Source: JBARKJ01 sp049801375
Lineage (GTDB): Bacteria; Nitrospirota; JACRHJ01
DNA length: 24,424 nt
Direction: 5' to 3'
Assembly: GCA_049801375.1 (NCBI GenBank)
Contig: JBARKJ010000020.1
Location: 1-24,424, forward strand
Shown piece by piece: positions 7,677-14,393 of this stretch. The translations under genes were made by a program, and so were the position numbers. The notes beneath the pieces are model-generated. The model worked only from the letters and a program-made list of their open reading frames with translations, was not told the origin of the DNA and did not search any database. Within the stretch, counting starts at the first letter, position 1, and the number at the start of each line of letters is the position of its first letter.

Positions 7677-7705
7677 AAGATAATCTTGAGTGCAGAATTT
7701 GTCAA
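7677..7705 (-). promoter_or_regulatory. Sigma70-type promoter for the lipoprotein/membrane-protein pair
   Basis: Minus strand TTGACA and TATCTT with a 17-base spacer: a perfect -35 and four of six in the -10. It is divergent to the promoter at 7738-7764, with 32 bases between the two elements. Confidence 0.65.
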
Positions 7706-7737
7706 TAATTTTCTTTTAGCGATAGGGACTTATACCA

Positions 7738-7764
7738 TTGACAAAAAGGCCGCAATGATATAAT
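7738..7764 (+). promoter_or_regulatory. Promoter of the HlyD/ABC export operon
   Basis: TTGACA (7738-7743) and TATAAT (7759-7764) are both perfect, and a TGA before the -10 makes an extended -10. The spacer is only 15 bases, which is short. The leader before the TTG start would be about 30 bases. Confidence 0.6.
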
Positions 7765-7799
7765 GATATGATGATTATCCCAGAGCAAAAAGGACTTTA

Positions 7800-8840
7800 T
7801 TGAAACGAAAAAATAAAATAGCTATCGTCTTCATAATTGCCGCCATAATAGCCATCGCGGCCTATATGTTCCTTTATTCCGAAGGTGAGAAAGGGCCGGA
7901 AAAGGTCCGGACGACCGGAGTGGTGGAGGGGATAGAGACCAATATTTCCTCCAGGATAGCCGGGCGTATCACGTTTATCGGATATCGCGAGGGGGCTGTG
8001 GTTAAAAAAGGCCAGCTCATAGCCCGGATAGAGAACGAAGACCTCCAGGCTGCGCTTAAGGCTACCCAGTCCGCGCTCCGGGCGGAGGAGCTTACGCAGA
8101 CGTCGTTAGGGCAGGTCGTGGCAAACTCCGCCGACCAGGTCAAGGTAGAACTGGCGGACGTGGCGAATCAGATTGCCCAGGAGCAACGGGCACAGTCCCA
8201 GCTTGCCCTGGCGGAACTTAACCTCTCCCGCGAAAAGGAGCTTTATAAAAAGGGTATAGTGGCAAAGGCGGATTTGGATAACGCCCAGACGACCCGCGAT
8301 TCCGCAAAGGCGGACGTCGATGCGGCGCTCGCATCGATAAACCTTGCGAAGTCCAAGCATGCCGCGGCACAGGCGGGGCTTAAGAAGGCGAAAGAGGACG
8401 TGGCGACTCAAAGGGCGCGAGTGAGCCAGGCGAGTGATAACGTAAAGCTAAGCGAGGCGCAGCTTTCATACTCTGACATATTCGCGCCGTCGGACGGCGT
8501 GGTGGAGTACCGGTCCGTGGAAGAGGGCGAGGTCGTTTCGCCGGGTATGAGCATCCTGACCGTCGTGGACCCCAGTACCCTCTGGGTGCGGTTCGACCTG
8601 GAGCAGAGGTTTGTAACGAAGGTGCGCGTGGGGACAAAGGCGCGCGTATGGCTTGAGCACCATCCGGATATGGTTTTCGATGGAGAGGTATTCGACGTAG
8701 GGCGCGAGGGCGAATTCGCGGTTGAGCGGGACGTCACCCGCGGCCGCCAGGACATCAAAACCTTCCGCACGAGGATAAAAATAAACGACCCGAAAGGGAT
8801 ACTTAAACCCGGCATGACGGTGATGGTGGAGATACCGTAA
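7800..8840 (+). CDS. HlyD-family periplasmic adaptor (membrane fusion) protein
   Basis: Adaptor subunit that links an inner-membrane exporter to an outer-membrane channel. It has an N-terminal membrane anchor (residues 6-26), a first barrel-sandwich half (about 40-80, with GYREGAVVKKGQLIARI), and a long coiled-coil hairpin (about 85-215). The second lipoyl-like half contains FAPSDGVVEYRSVEEGE, and a beta-barrel runs to the end (LKPGMTVMVEIP). The length of 346 residues is usual for the YbhG/EmrA type. The start is TTG at 7800 with AGGAC five bases upstream; it overlaps the stop of an 11-codon upstream frame. Its natural partners, an ABC ATPase and a permease, lie 3 kb downstream on the same strand, past inserted genes. 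A 32-base piece of this gene reappears at 11073-11104. Confidence 0.94.
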   Translation: MKRKNKIAIVFIIAAIIAIAAYMFLYSEGEKGPEKVRTTGVVEGIETNISSRIAGRITFIGYREGAVVKKGQLIARIENEDLQAALKATQSALRAEELTQTSLGQVVANSADQVKVELADVANQIAQEQRAQSQLALAELNLSREKELYKKGIVAKADLDNAQTTRDSAKADVDAALASINLAKSKHAAAQAGLKKAKEDVATQRARVSQASDNVKLSEAQLSYSDIFAPSDGVVEYRSVEEGEVVSPGMSILTVVDPSTLWVRFDLEQRFVTKVRVGTKARVWLEHHPDMVFDGEVFDVGREGEFAVERDVTRGRQDIKTFRTRIKINDPKGILKPGMTVMVEIP

Positions 8841-8856
8841 ACATTTAAGGGGAGCT

Positions 8857-9720
8857 ATGGGAAAGGAAAAAAAGGAATCGAAATTAAAAAAATGTTTCGT
8901 TGTAACTCCTATTGGAAAAACTGATTCATCTACCAGGCGTGCTGCGGATGGATTAATTAATACCGTTATAAAACCAATTTTATCCGATTTAGAATTTGAA
9001 GTATTTGTAGCGCATGAAATTGCCGCGCCAGGTTCAATTACTAAGCAGGTTATTGAACATATTTTAGAGGATGATTTAGTTTTAACGAACCTAAGTGAAT
9101 TAAATCCCAATGTAATGTATGAATTAGCAGTAAGACATGCGGTAAGAAAACCTGTGGTAACATTAGCAGAAACTGGCACAGTTTTGCCATTTGATATATC
9201 AGATGAAAGGACGATTTTTTATATAAATGATATGGCGGGAGTACAGGAGTTAGGCCTAAAAATTAGAGCAGCAATAGACGTCGCTATGCTCGAAGAAGAA
9301 CCTGATAATCCAATTTATAGAGTCGTACAAGCAAATGTTATGCGTAAAGTAGCAGCTAAAGACGATACTCAAAAATACATAATAGATCGTTTAGACCAAA
9401 TAGAATCATCAGTAAACAGGTTTTTCAGTGACAGCAGAAGAAATACTATGGAAAATATTAAACAGGAACTACTTTATGATTACACTTTAATTCCGAAGAA
9501 CAGTGATGAGGGGAAAATAAGTTCATATATGCAACTTATTGCTAGGAAATATGGTCCACTTTTCAAAGGTGGAATACGTGATTCAAAAAAAATGTCTGTT
9601 AGATTCGTAAGTCTTGTCGATATTGATGGGCTTGTGAAGTTGGCAAATGAAGCAGGTTTAGATATTTCGCAGATTTCTCACAAAGAAGTGATTTCTGGAA
9701 CACCTTTCCAATTAGATTAA
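8857..9720 (+). CDS. TIR/nucleoside deoxyribosyltransferase-like protein, AT-rich
   Basis: 287 residues. The N-terminal 145 residues match the Rossmann-like fold shared by TIR-like and nucleoside 2-deoxyribosyltransferase domains. Motifs are CFVVTPIGK (13-21), TRRAAD (26-31), a conserved HEIAAPGSI (53-61), EDDLVLTNL (71-79), LNPNVMYEL (82-90) with the likely catalytic Glu89, RHAVRKPVV (93-101) and PFDI (111-114). Domains of this kind cleave nucleosides or NAD and occur in bacterial signalling and phage-defence effectors. The rest (about 150-287) is mostly helical with no motif I know. Base composition is strikingly AT-rich with TTA, ATA and AGA codons, unlike every neighbour, so it was probably acquired by transfer. 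The change starts at its ATG, which uses a GGGGAG site 16 bases past the HlyD stop. Confidence 0.78.
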   Translation: MGKEKKESKLKKCFVVTPIGKTDSSTRRAADGLINTVIKPILSDLEFEVFVAHEIAAPGSITKQVIEHILEDDLVLTNLSELNPNVMYELAVRHAVRKPVVTLAETGTVLPFDISDERTIFYINDMAGVQELGLKIRAAIDVAMLEEEPDNPIYRVVQANVMRKVAAKDDTQKYIIDRLDQIESSVNRFFSDSRRNTMENIKQELLYDYTLIPKNSDEGKISSYMQLIARKYGPLFKGGIRDSKKMSVRFVSLVDIDGLVKLANEAGLDISQISHKEVISGTPFQLD

Positions 9721-9738
9721 TAAATGGTAGAGGTAATT

Positions 9739-9792
9739 ATGCCCGAAGTAGAACTTCCGAATCTGCACGAAATCGAGGAGATAAAAAAATAG
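9739..9792 (+). pseudogene. 17-codon remnant of the start of a DUF4337-like gene
   Basis: The frame encodes MPEVELPNLHEIEE followed by IKK and a stop. The first 14 residues are identical to the start of the complete gene at 10465, and the ribosome-binding region upstream is also similar. Homology stops after the 14th codon. The TAG abuts the ATG of the methyltransferase gene (TAGATG), and its GAGGAG may now supply that gene's ribosome binding site. Confidence 0.85.
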
Positions 9793-10455
9793 ATGGGCAG
9801 GGAGGAGAAGTTAAGCGGGTTGTGCGTCTCGGAGATGTCGGAAGGCGAGATCGCACTCCTTAGAAGTGAGATGGCGTCCTCTCCGAAGGTTGGCAGGATA
9901 GGCGAGATAGGTACGGCCGCCGGCGGCACATTGGTGAGGCTGATAAAAGATTTTCCGCCTGAAGAGCTTGCCAGAGTCATGGTGGTCGAGTCGTTCAATT
10001 ATTTTGAAAACCAGCTTGGCGTCTTCCGCGACAACCTCATGCATCACGGCATCGACCCGGAGCGCCTGGACGTCCGGATTGGCATGAGCCTTGACGCTTT
10101 CAGGAAAGCGAGGGAAAAAGGCGAGCGTTTTTCCTTTATTATAATAGATGCGAGTCATAAGCTTAAATATGTAACGCAGGACCTCCAGTGGCTCTGCCTC
10201 CTGGATGCCGGAGGCAAGGCGGCAATTCACGACTACCATGAGAACATTCCCGGCGTGATGCTTGCGGTGGATATATTCCTGCGCAGGAATCCGAATTACA
10301 GGAGGAAGGAGTTGAAAGACAGCCTCCTGATTTTGGAGAAAACATCCGAAAGCACCAAGTGCGAAGTCAGCAGAGTGAACCTGCTGTTCGCTTCTCTGTA
10401 TTCGAACATGCTGCATAACAAGCAGGCCTTGAAGAAGAAGTGGGGAAAGAAATAG
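9793..10455 (+). CDS. Class I SAM-dependent methyltransferase (Methyltransf_24-like)
   Basis: 220 residues with a Rossmann methyltransferase core. Motif I is GEIGTAAGGT (37-46). The acidic residue at the end of strand two is Glu67 in VVES, motif IV is IIIDASHKLKYVTQDL (116-131), and post-motif GGKAAIHDY lies at 140-148. This pattern is that of the Methyltransf_24 group, which modifies small molecules or glycans; the substrate is not readable. The C-terminal 60 residues are charged and end LKKKWGKK. It begins directly after the stop of the 17-codon DUF4337 remnant, so translation is probably coupled. GC content matches the chromosome, unlike the preceding gene. It lies inside the insert that separates the HlyD gene from its ABC partner. 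Confidence 0.8.
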   Translation: MGREEKLSGLCVSEMSEGEIALLRSEMASSPKVGRIGEIGTAAGGTLVRLIKDFPPEELARVMVVESFNYFENQLGVFRDNLMHHGIDPERLDVRIGMSLDAFRKAREKGERFSFIIIDASHKLKYVTQDLQWLCLLDAGGKAAIHDYHENIPGVMLAVDIFLRRNPNYRRKELKDSLLILEKTSESTKCEVSRVNLLFASLYSNMLHNKQALKKKWGKK

Positions 10456-10464
10456 GGGTGATTT

Positions 10465-11010
10465 ATGCCTGAAGTAGAACTGCCGAATTTACACGAAATA
10501 GAGGAACAGAAAGAAAAGAGGTTCAGCAGGCGCGTCGCGCTGGTCACGGCGTTGTATGCCGTGCTGCTTGCAATCACGGCGCTCGGCGGGAACAAGGCGT
10601 CCAAGGAGATGATTCTCTCCCAGCAGCAGGCCTCCGACCAGTGGGCATTCTATCAGGCGAAGTCGATACGGGAGCAGTTATACAATACGCAGTCGATGAT
10701 GGCCGATGCGGCAAATTACGAGGGCCTTGCGAAGCAGTTAAAGGCGGGTGCCAAGAAATACGAGGGAGATAAAAAAGAGCTGGAGGTTGAGGCGCGCAAG
10801 CTGGAGAAGGAGCGGGATATGTACCGCGCGAAGGACCCGTACTTCGACTTGGGCGAGGCGCTGCTGCAGATAGCAATCGTGCTTGCATCCATCTCGATAC
10901 TCGCGTCATCGGGGCCGGTATTTATCGGCTCGCTCGTCTCGGCGGTATTGGGGACGTTCCTGATGCTGAATGGTTATTTCATGCTTCTAAGTCTCCCCTT
11001 TTTTCATTAA
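10465..11010 (+). CDS. DUF4337-like membrane protein, copy 1
   Basis: 181 residues. An acidic start (MPEVELPNLHEIEEQKEKR) leads into a first membrane helix at 24-40. The signature ASDQWAFYQAKSIREQLY follows at 56-73, then a charged helical section (82-125), and a final pair of helices at about 132-148 and 150-178 introduced by YFDLGEALLQIAIVLASISI. This is the layout of DUF4337 proteins, whose role is unknown. The ribosome binding site AGGGGTG overlaps the methyltransferase stop. The gene is paralogous to 11229-11912, and near-identical around 20-75 and 126-147. Downstream of its stop lies a broken copy of the ABC ATPase start. Confidence 0.82.
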   Translation: MPEVELPNLHEIEEQKEKRFSRRVALVTALYAVLLAITALGGNKASKEMILSQQQASDQWAFYQAKSIREQLYNTQSMMADAANYEGLAKQLKAGAKKYEGDKKELEVEARKLEKERDMYRAKDPYFDLGEALLQIAIVLASISILASSGPVFIGSLVSAVLGTFLMLNGYFMLLSLPFFH

Positions 11011-11022
11011 TCTGCGGCTATC

Positions 11023-11071
11023 AAATTTATGCCTTCAGCAGTTGAAACCTTTGACATCCGCAAAAACTTCG
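11023..11071 (+). pseudogene. Broken copy of the ABC ATPase gene start
   Basis: All 49 bases are identical to 11912-11960, covering the last bases before the ATG and the first 14 codons of the ABC ATPase gene. The match ends abruptly at 11071. The bases before it (11011-11022) also resemble those before 11912, so the duplicated unit included the end of the DUF4337 gene. Confidence 0.92.
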
Positions 11072-11072
11072 C

Positions 11073-11104
11073 TTCGACCTGGAGCAGAGGTTCGTAACGA
11101 AGGT
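11073..11104 (+). pseudogene. 32-base fragment of the HlyD gene
   Basis: Thirty-one of 32 bases match 8592-8623 within the HlyD adaptor gene, same strand. It directly follows the broken ABC ATPase start, with the junction at a shared TTCG. A weaker 17-base match to the end of the methyltransferase gene (10429-10445) follows at 11110-11126. Confidence 0.85.
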
Positions 11105-11158
11105 AGAGTTTGAAGAAGAAGTGGGGGAAACTGAGATAACAAGATATAGGAGGCCAAA

Positions 11159-11236
11159 ATGGGCTTTTTAATGGATTTTACACGGTTTGAAGAAGTAATA
11201 GATAATTTAGAGATAGATTTGGCGATAAATGGTTAA
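11159..11236 (+). CDS. 25-codon leader-like frame overlapping DUF4337 copy 2
   Basis: ATG at 11159 is preceded by a perfect AGGAGG six bases upstream, and the frame ends at TAA 11234-11236, overlapping the start of the next gene at 11229. The product is acidic and hydrophobic (MGFLMDFTRF, then EEVIDNLEIDLAING). The AT-rich composition differs from the surroundings. It may be a truncated gene start that now couples ribosomes onto the DUF4337 gene, which itself has no good ribosome binding site. Whether the peptide itself matters is unknown. Confidence 0.45.
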   Translation: MGFLMDFTRFEEVIDNLEIDLAING

Positions 11237-11912
11237 AGTCTTAAAGGGGTTACGTAACCAGCCCAAAGAAGAACCGCCTAGCCTGCACGAACTAGAGGAG
11301 CAGAAAGAAAATAGATTTTCCAAGCGCGTCGCGCTGGCCACGGCGGTATATGCCGTGCTGCTTGCAATCACCGCGCTCTTCGGGAACGCGGCGTCCAAGG
11401 AGATGATTCTCTCCCAGGAGAAGGCCTCCGACCAGTGGTCTTATTACCAGGCGAAGACTATACGGGAGCAGTTATACAAGACGCAGGTCATTATGGCGGG
11501 GGCTATGCTCGCGGAGAAGAAGAAAACAGGCCTGGATAGCACGAATTATGAGAAACTGAAGGCGTGCCTGAAGGAGGAGGCGGCGTGGTGTAACGAGGAT
11601 AATAAAGAGATCGACCCGGAGGCGCGCCTGAAGGCGCAGGAGGAGCTGTATCACGAGGATAAGATGAAGATAAAAAAGGATGCCATGGCTTTCGAGAATG
11701 ATCGGGAGAAGTATCGCGAGAAGGACCGGTACTTCGACCTGGGCGAGGCGCTCCTGCAGATAGCGATCGTGCTTGCGTCCATATCGATACTCGCGACGTG
11801 GGTGCCGATGTTTATCTTCTCGCTCATCTCGGCGTTGTTGGGGACGTTACTCATGCTGGACGGGTACTTCATGGTTTTAAGTATTCCCTTTCTCCTTAAC
11901 ATGCGGCTATAA
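11229..11912 (+). CDS. DUF4337-like membrane protein, copy 2
   Basis: 227 residues with the same plan as copy 1: first helix at 34-50, signature ASDQWSYYQAKTIREQLY at 66-83, and helices at about 172-189 and 193-222. Two things differ. The start is new: residues 1-14 (MVKVLKGLRNQPKE) replace the MPEVEL start, after which PPSLHELEEQKENRF resumes homology. The central charged coiled-coil section is about 36 residues longer, with two cysteines (Cys113, Cys121). The gene lies five bases before the ABC ATPase start, so its translation may carry ribosomes onto that gene. Function unknown; a membrane partner of the exporter or of the inserted genes is possible. Confidence 0.8.
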   Translation: MVKVLKGLRNQPKEEPPSLHELEEQKENRFSKRVALATAVYAVLLAITALFGNAASKEMILSQEKASDQWSYYQAKTIREQLYKTQVIMAGAMLAEKKKTGLDSTNYEKLKACLKEEAAWCNEDNKEIDPEARLKAQEELYHEDKMKIKKDAMAFENDREKYREKDRYFDLGEALLQIAIVLASISILATWVPMFIFSLISALLGTLLMLDGYFMVLSIPFLLNMRL

Positions 11913-11917
11913 AATTT

Positions 11918-12922
11918 ATGCCTTCAGCAGTTGAAACCTTTGACATCCGCAAAAACTTCGGCGAACTGGCCGCCGTCAAGGGTATCAGCATCCAGATTAA
12001 CGAGGGCGAGTTCTTCGGGTTCCTGGGGCCGAACGGCGCCGGAAAAAGTACGCTGATACGGATGCTGACGACGGTCCTGAAGCCCACTTCCGGCACGGCG
12101 AAGGTAGGGGGCTACGACATAATAAAGGAGCCGGAAGAGGTGCGCCGCTCCATCGGCGTCGTAACGCAGAACATGGCCTCCGACCTGGACCTGACCGCCC
12201 GCGAGAACATGGACATTTTCGGGAAGTTCTACGAGGTGCCCAAAAAAATCCGGCAGGAGAGGATTGATGAGCTGCTGGAGCGGGTGGGCCTGACGAAGAA
12301 GGCGGACGAACTGGCAGCGACGTTCTCCGGCGGTATGAGGCGCAGGCTCGACATAGCGCGCGTGCTGGTGCACAGGCCGGCGATGCTCTTCCTCGACGAG
12401 CCGACTTCCGGCCTGGACCCGCAGAGCCGCCGCGTGGTGTGGGACATGCTCCAGGGCTTCATGAAAGACTACAACATGACCGTTTTCCTTACCACGCATT
12501 ACATGGACGAAGCGGAGTCGCTCTGCACGCGCGTCGCAATCATCGACTACGGGAGCATCATCACGATGGGGACGCCGGACGAACTGAAGGCGGGGATACC
12601 GGGCAACGACATCGTGATAATGACTCTATCCGGAGACGCGGAAAAAGTGCGCGGGCTGGCGGAGGCGGAAGGCTACGTGCATAAGGTCCAGCTTGAGGAT
12701 AACGACTTGCGCTGTTATGTGGATAGCGGAAGCGAAAACGCGCCGAGGCTTATGAAACTCGCAACGGAAGCGGGCGTGAAAGTTAAAGCCGTTTCCATAA
12801 AAAACCTCTCGCTGGAGGACGTTTTCATCCATTACACCGGCCGCTCGATACGCGAGGAAGAATCGAAGAAGGTGAGCCTGTTCCTGGGCGCGGGCGTGCC
12901 GTCTAAGCTTGGGAGGGGCTGA
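11918..12922 (+). CDS. ABC transporter ATPase (DrrA/YbhF-like)
   Basis: 334 residues. Hydrolyses ATP to drive the ABC-2 permease encoded next. Walker A is GPNGAGKST (37-45), Q-loop Gln84, signature FSGGMRRR (137-144), Walker B MLFLDEP (156-162) with Asp160 and Glu161, and the switch His194 in TTHYMDEAE. The C-terminal section (about 225-334) is the DrrA-type extension. There is no Shine-Dalgarno sequence before the ATG (GCTATAAAATTT), so translation probably relies on the preceding gene stopping five bases upstream. The gene overlaps the permease start by one base (TGATG). It belongs with the HlyD adaptor at 7800, from which it has been separated by about 3 kb. Confidence 0.95.
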   Translation: MPSAVETFDIRKNFGELAAVKGISIQINEGEFFGFLGPNGAGKSTLIRMLTTVLKPTSGTAKVGGYDIIKEPEEVRRSIGVVTQNMASDLDLTARENMDIFGKFYEVPKKIRQERIDELLERVGLTKKADELAATFSGGMRRRLDIARVLVHRPAMLFLDEPTSGLDPQSRRVVWDMLQGFMKDYNMTVFLTTHYMDEAESLCTRVAIIDYGSIITMGTPDELKAGIPGNDIVIMTLSGDAEKVRGLAEAEGYVHKVQLEDNDLRCYVDSGSENAPRLMKLATEAGVKVKAVSIKNLSLEDVFIHYTGRSIREEESKKVSLFLGAGVPSKLGRG

Positions 12923-14037
12923 TGCGCCGGGTCTATGCTGTAGTCGAGCGCGATATCCGCAAGTTCTCCCGGAACCCGGTCATCATGGTGATGGCCGTGG
13001 TCATGCCGATAGCGTACCTCATCATCCTCGGCAATTCCTTTCAAGGGAAGCTGAAGGGCCTGCCGGTGGCCGTGGTGAACCAGGACGACGGCTACTGGGG
13101 CCAAAGGCTGGACGAACGGCTTAAGGCGCTGACAATCGGGCCCAAGACGGTGACGGTAACGTATATGTCAGACCAGGGCGCGGCGGTGGACGGAGTGCGG
13201 GAAGGAAAATATAAAGGGGCGGTAATCGTACCCCCGGATTTCTCTCGCAAGATGGACCTTGGCACCGGGCCGGAGGTCGGCATATTCGTGGACAACACGG
13301 ACCAGATATCCGAAGGCGCCCTTACCGGGGCGCTTACCGATGCGGTTAATGCGGTCCGGGAGAAGTTCACGCCGCTCCGTCCGGACAGGACGGTCGTGCA
13401 GGCCAGGCGTGTGGAGCTGTACAGGCAGGTGGACTACGACCAGTCGCTGGTGCCCGGCGTAGTCGTCATGGCGATGTTCATGGGGACGATGATAACCGGC
13501 GTATTCAACCTTGTGATGGACCGGTTCCTTGGCGTGGACGAGGCGATACTTATGACACCCGTGACGAAGATGGACATCGTCGGGGGCCTTGTCGTCTCAG
13601 GGTTTGTAATCACGCTCATCATGGCGACGACGGTTTATATCGTCAGCGCACTTATAACCGGCATAACGATATTCGGCAGCATCCCGCGGTTTCTGGGAAT
13701 ACTATCCGTGCTCGCGCTGACCACGCTGGGGCTTTTAAGCATGATGTTCCTGATGCTGGGCCGGGCGAACCACCCAAGGATAGTCGGAGTGTTCTCCGGT
13801 TTTATGAACGTGATATTCTTTTTCCCGTCGGGCGCGGTATATCCCGTGGAGAGTTTCCCCCATTGGCTTAGGGTCTTCGCTAAGGTGAACCCGGAATACT
13901 ATGCCGTCCATGCGCTTAAGAGTATAATGTTTAAAGGCAACATGCTGACTGCCGTTTACGGCGATATTTTATTTCTGTTTTGTTTTTTGTGCGTTATGAT
14001 GTCGCTGGCGGTGGTGACGTTCAAGAGGACATTATGA
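12922..14037 (+). CDS. ABC-2 type permease (YbhS/YbhR-like)
   Basis: 371 residues. Membrane half of the exporter. One N-terminal helix (about 18-37) is followed by a large extracytoplasmic domain (about 45-190), with the characteristic LPVAVVNQDDG near 46-56 and a short KYKGAVIVPPDF near 96-107. Five helices follow, near 190-215, 228-258, 262-283, 290-312 and 340-368. FFPSGAVYPVESFP and KVNPEYYAVHALK are typical of the ABC2_membrane_3 family. The start overlaps the ATPase stop, so the two are made together. One permease gene is visible; the YbhFSR system has two, so this one probably works as a homodimer. The substrate is unknown. Confidence 0.93.
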   Translation: MRRVYAVVERDIRKFSRNPVIMVMAVVMPIAYLIILGNSFQGKLKGLPVAVVNQDDGYWGQRLDERLKALTIGPKTVTVTYMSDQGAAVDGVREGKYKGAVIVPPDFSRKMDLGTGPEVGIFVDNTDQISEGALTGALTDAVNAVREKFTPLRPDRTVVQARRVELYRQVDYDQSLVPGVVVMAMFMGTMITGVFNLVMDRFLGVDEAILMTPVTKMDIVGGLVVSGFVITLIMATTVYIVSALITGITIFGSIPRFLGILSVLALTTLGLLSMMFLMLGRANHPRIVGVFSGFMNVIFFFPSGAVYPVESFPHWLRVFAKVNPEYYAVHALKSIMFKGNMLTAVYGDILFLFCFLCVMMSLAVVTFKRTL

Positions 14038-14051
14038 GAGGAGATAAATAG

Positions 14052-14393
14052 ATGCCGTTCGATATCGTGGTACTGAATGAAGAGTTCAAGTTTATTGGCG
14101 AGGCCCGCTTAGACCCGGGAGTCCATGGGATGCTCTGGCGCAAGATCGTGAACCTGGATGACTACCCGAACCTGGGAAAGGCCAAGGAGGACAAGGAGGA
14201 CGTAATCTTCGCGCCGGAAGAGGTGCCCGCATTAACCCAGGAAGTAGAGAAGCTGGAGCAGTACATCGCCGGCGATAAGTTGATGTCGGAGGATGTGAAA
14301 CAGAAATGCCTGACCTTCGTCAGGAAGCTTAAGGAACTTTGCCTTATCGCGCAGAAGCAGAAAAGGAGCGTGGATTTCGTTTCGGGGGACTAG
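14052..14393 (+). CDS. Uncharacterised 113-residue protein
   Basis: Starts 14 bases after the permease stop, with GAGAGGAG before the ATG, so it is the last gene of the export operon. The first half looks beta-rich (MPFDIVVLNEEFKFIGEARLD, then a Trp at 29). The second half is helical and charged (about 58-105). It has no signal peptide, membrane segment or metal motif. I do not recognise the family. Its TAG overlaps the stop codon of the convergent DUF255 gene inside a shared CTAG. Confidence 0.7.
   Translation: MPFDIVVLNEEFKFIGEARLDPGVHGMLWRKIVNLDDYPNLGKAKEDKEDVIFAPEEVPALTQEVEKLEQYIAGDKLMSEDVKQKCLTFVRKLKELCLIAQKQKRSVDFVSGD

Noticed and set aside
7768..7803. 11-codon frame ending in the HlyD TTG start
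   Set aside because: The ATG lies at or before the predicted transcription start and has no ribosome binding site; probably chance.
8466..9179. Minus-strand open frame across HlyD and the AT-rich gene
   Set aside because: It crosses a sharp change in base composition and overlaps two well-supported genes.
11110..11126. Match of 17 bases to the methyltransferase tail (10429-10445)
   Set aside because: Suggestive beside the other fragments, but Lys-rich GAAGAAGAAG sequence could repeat by chance; not listed as its own gene remnant.
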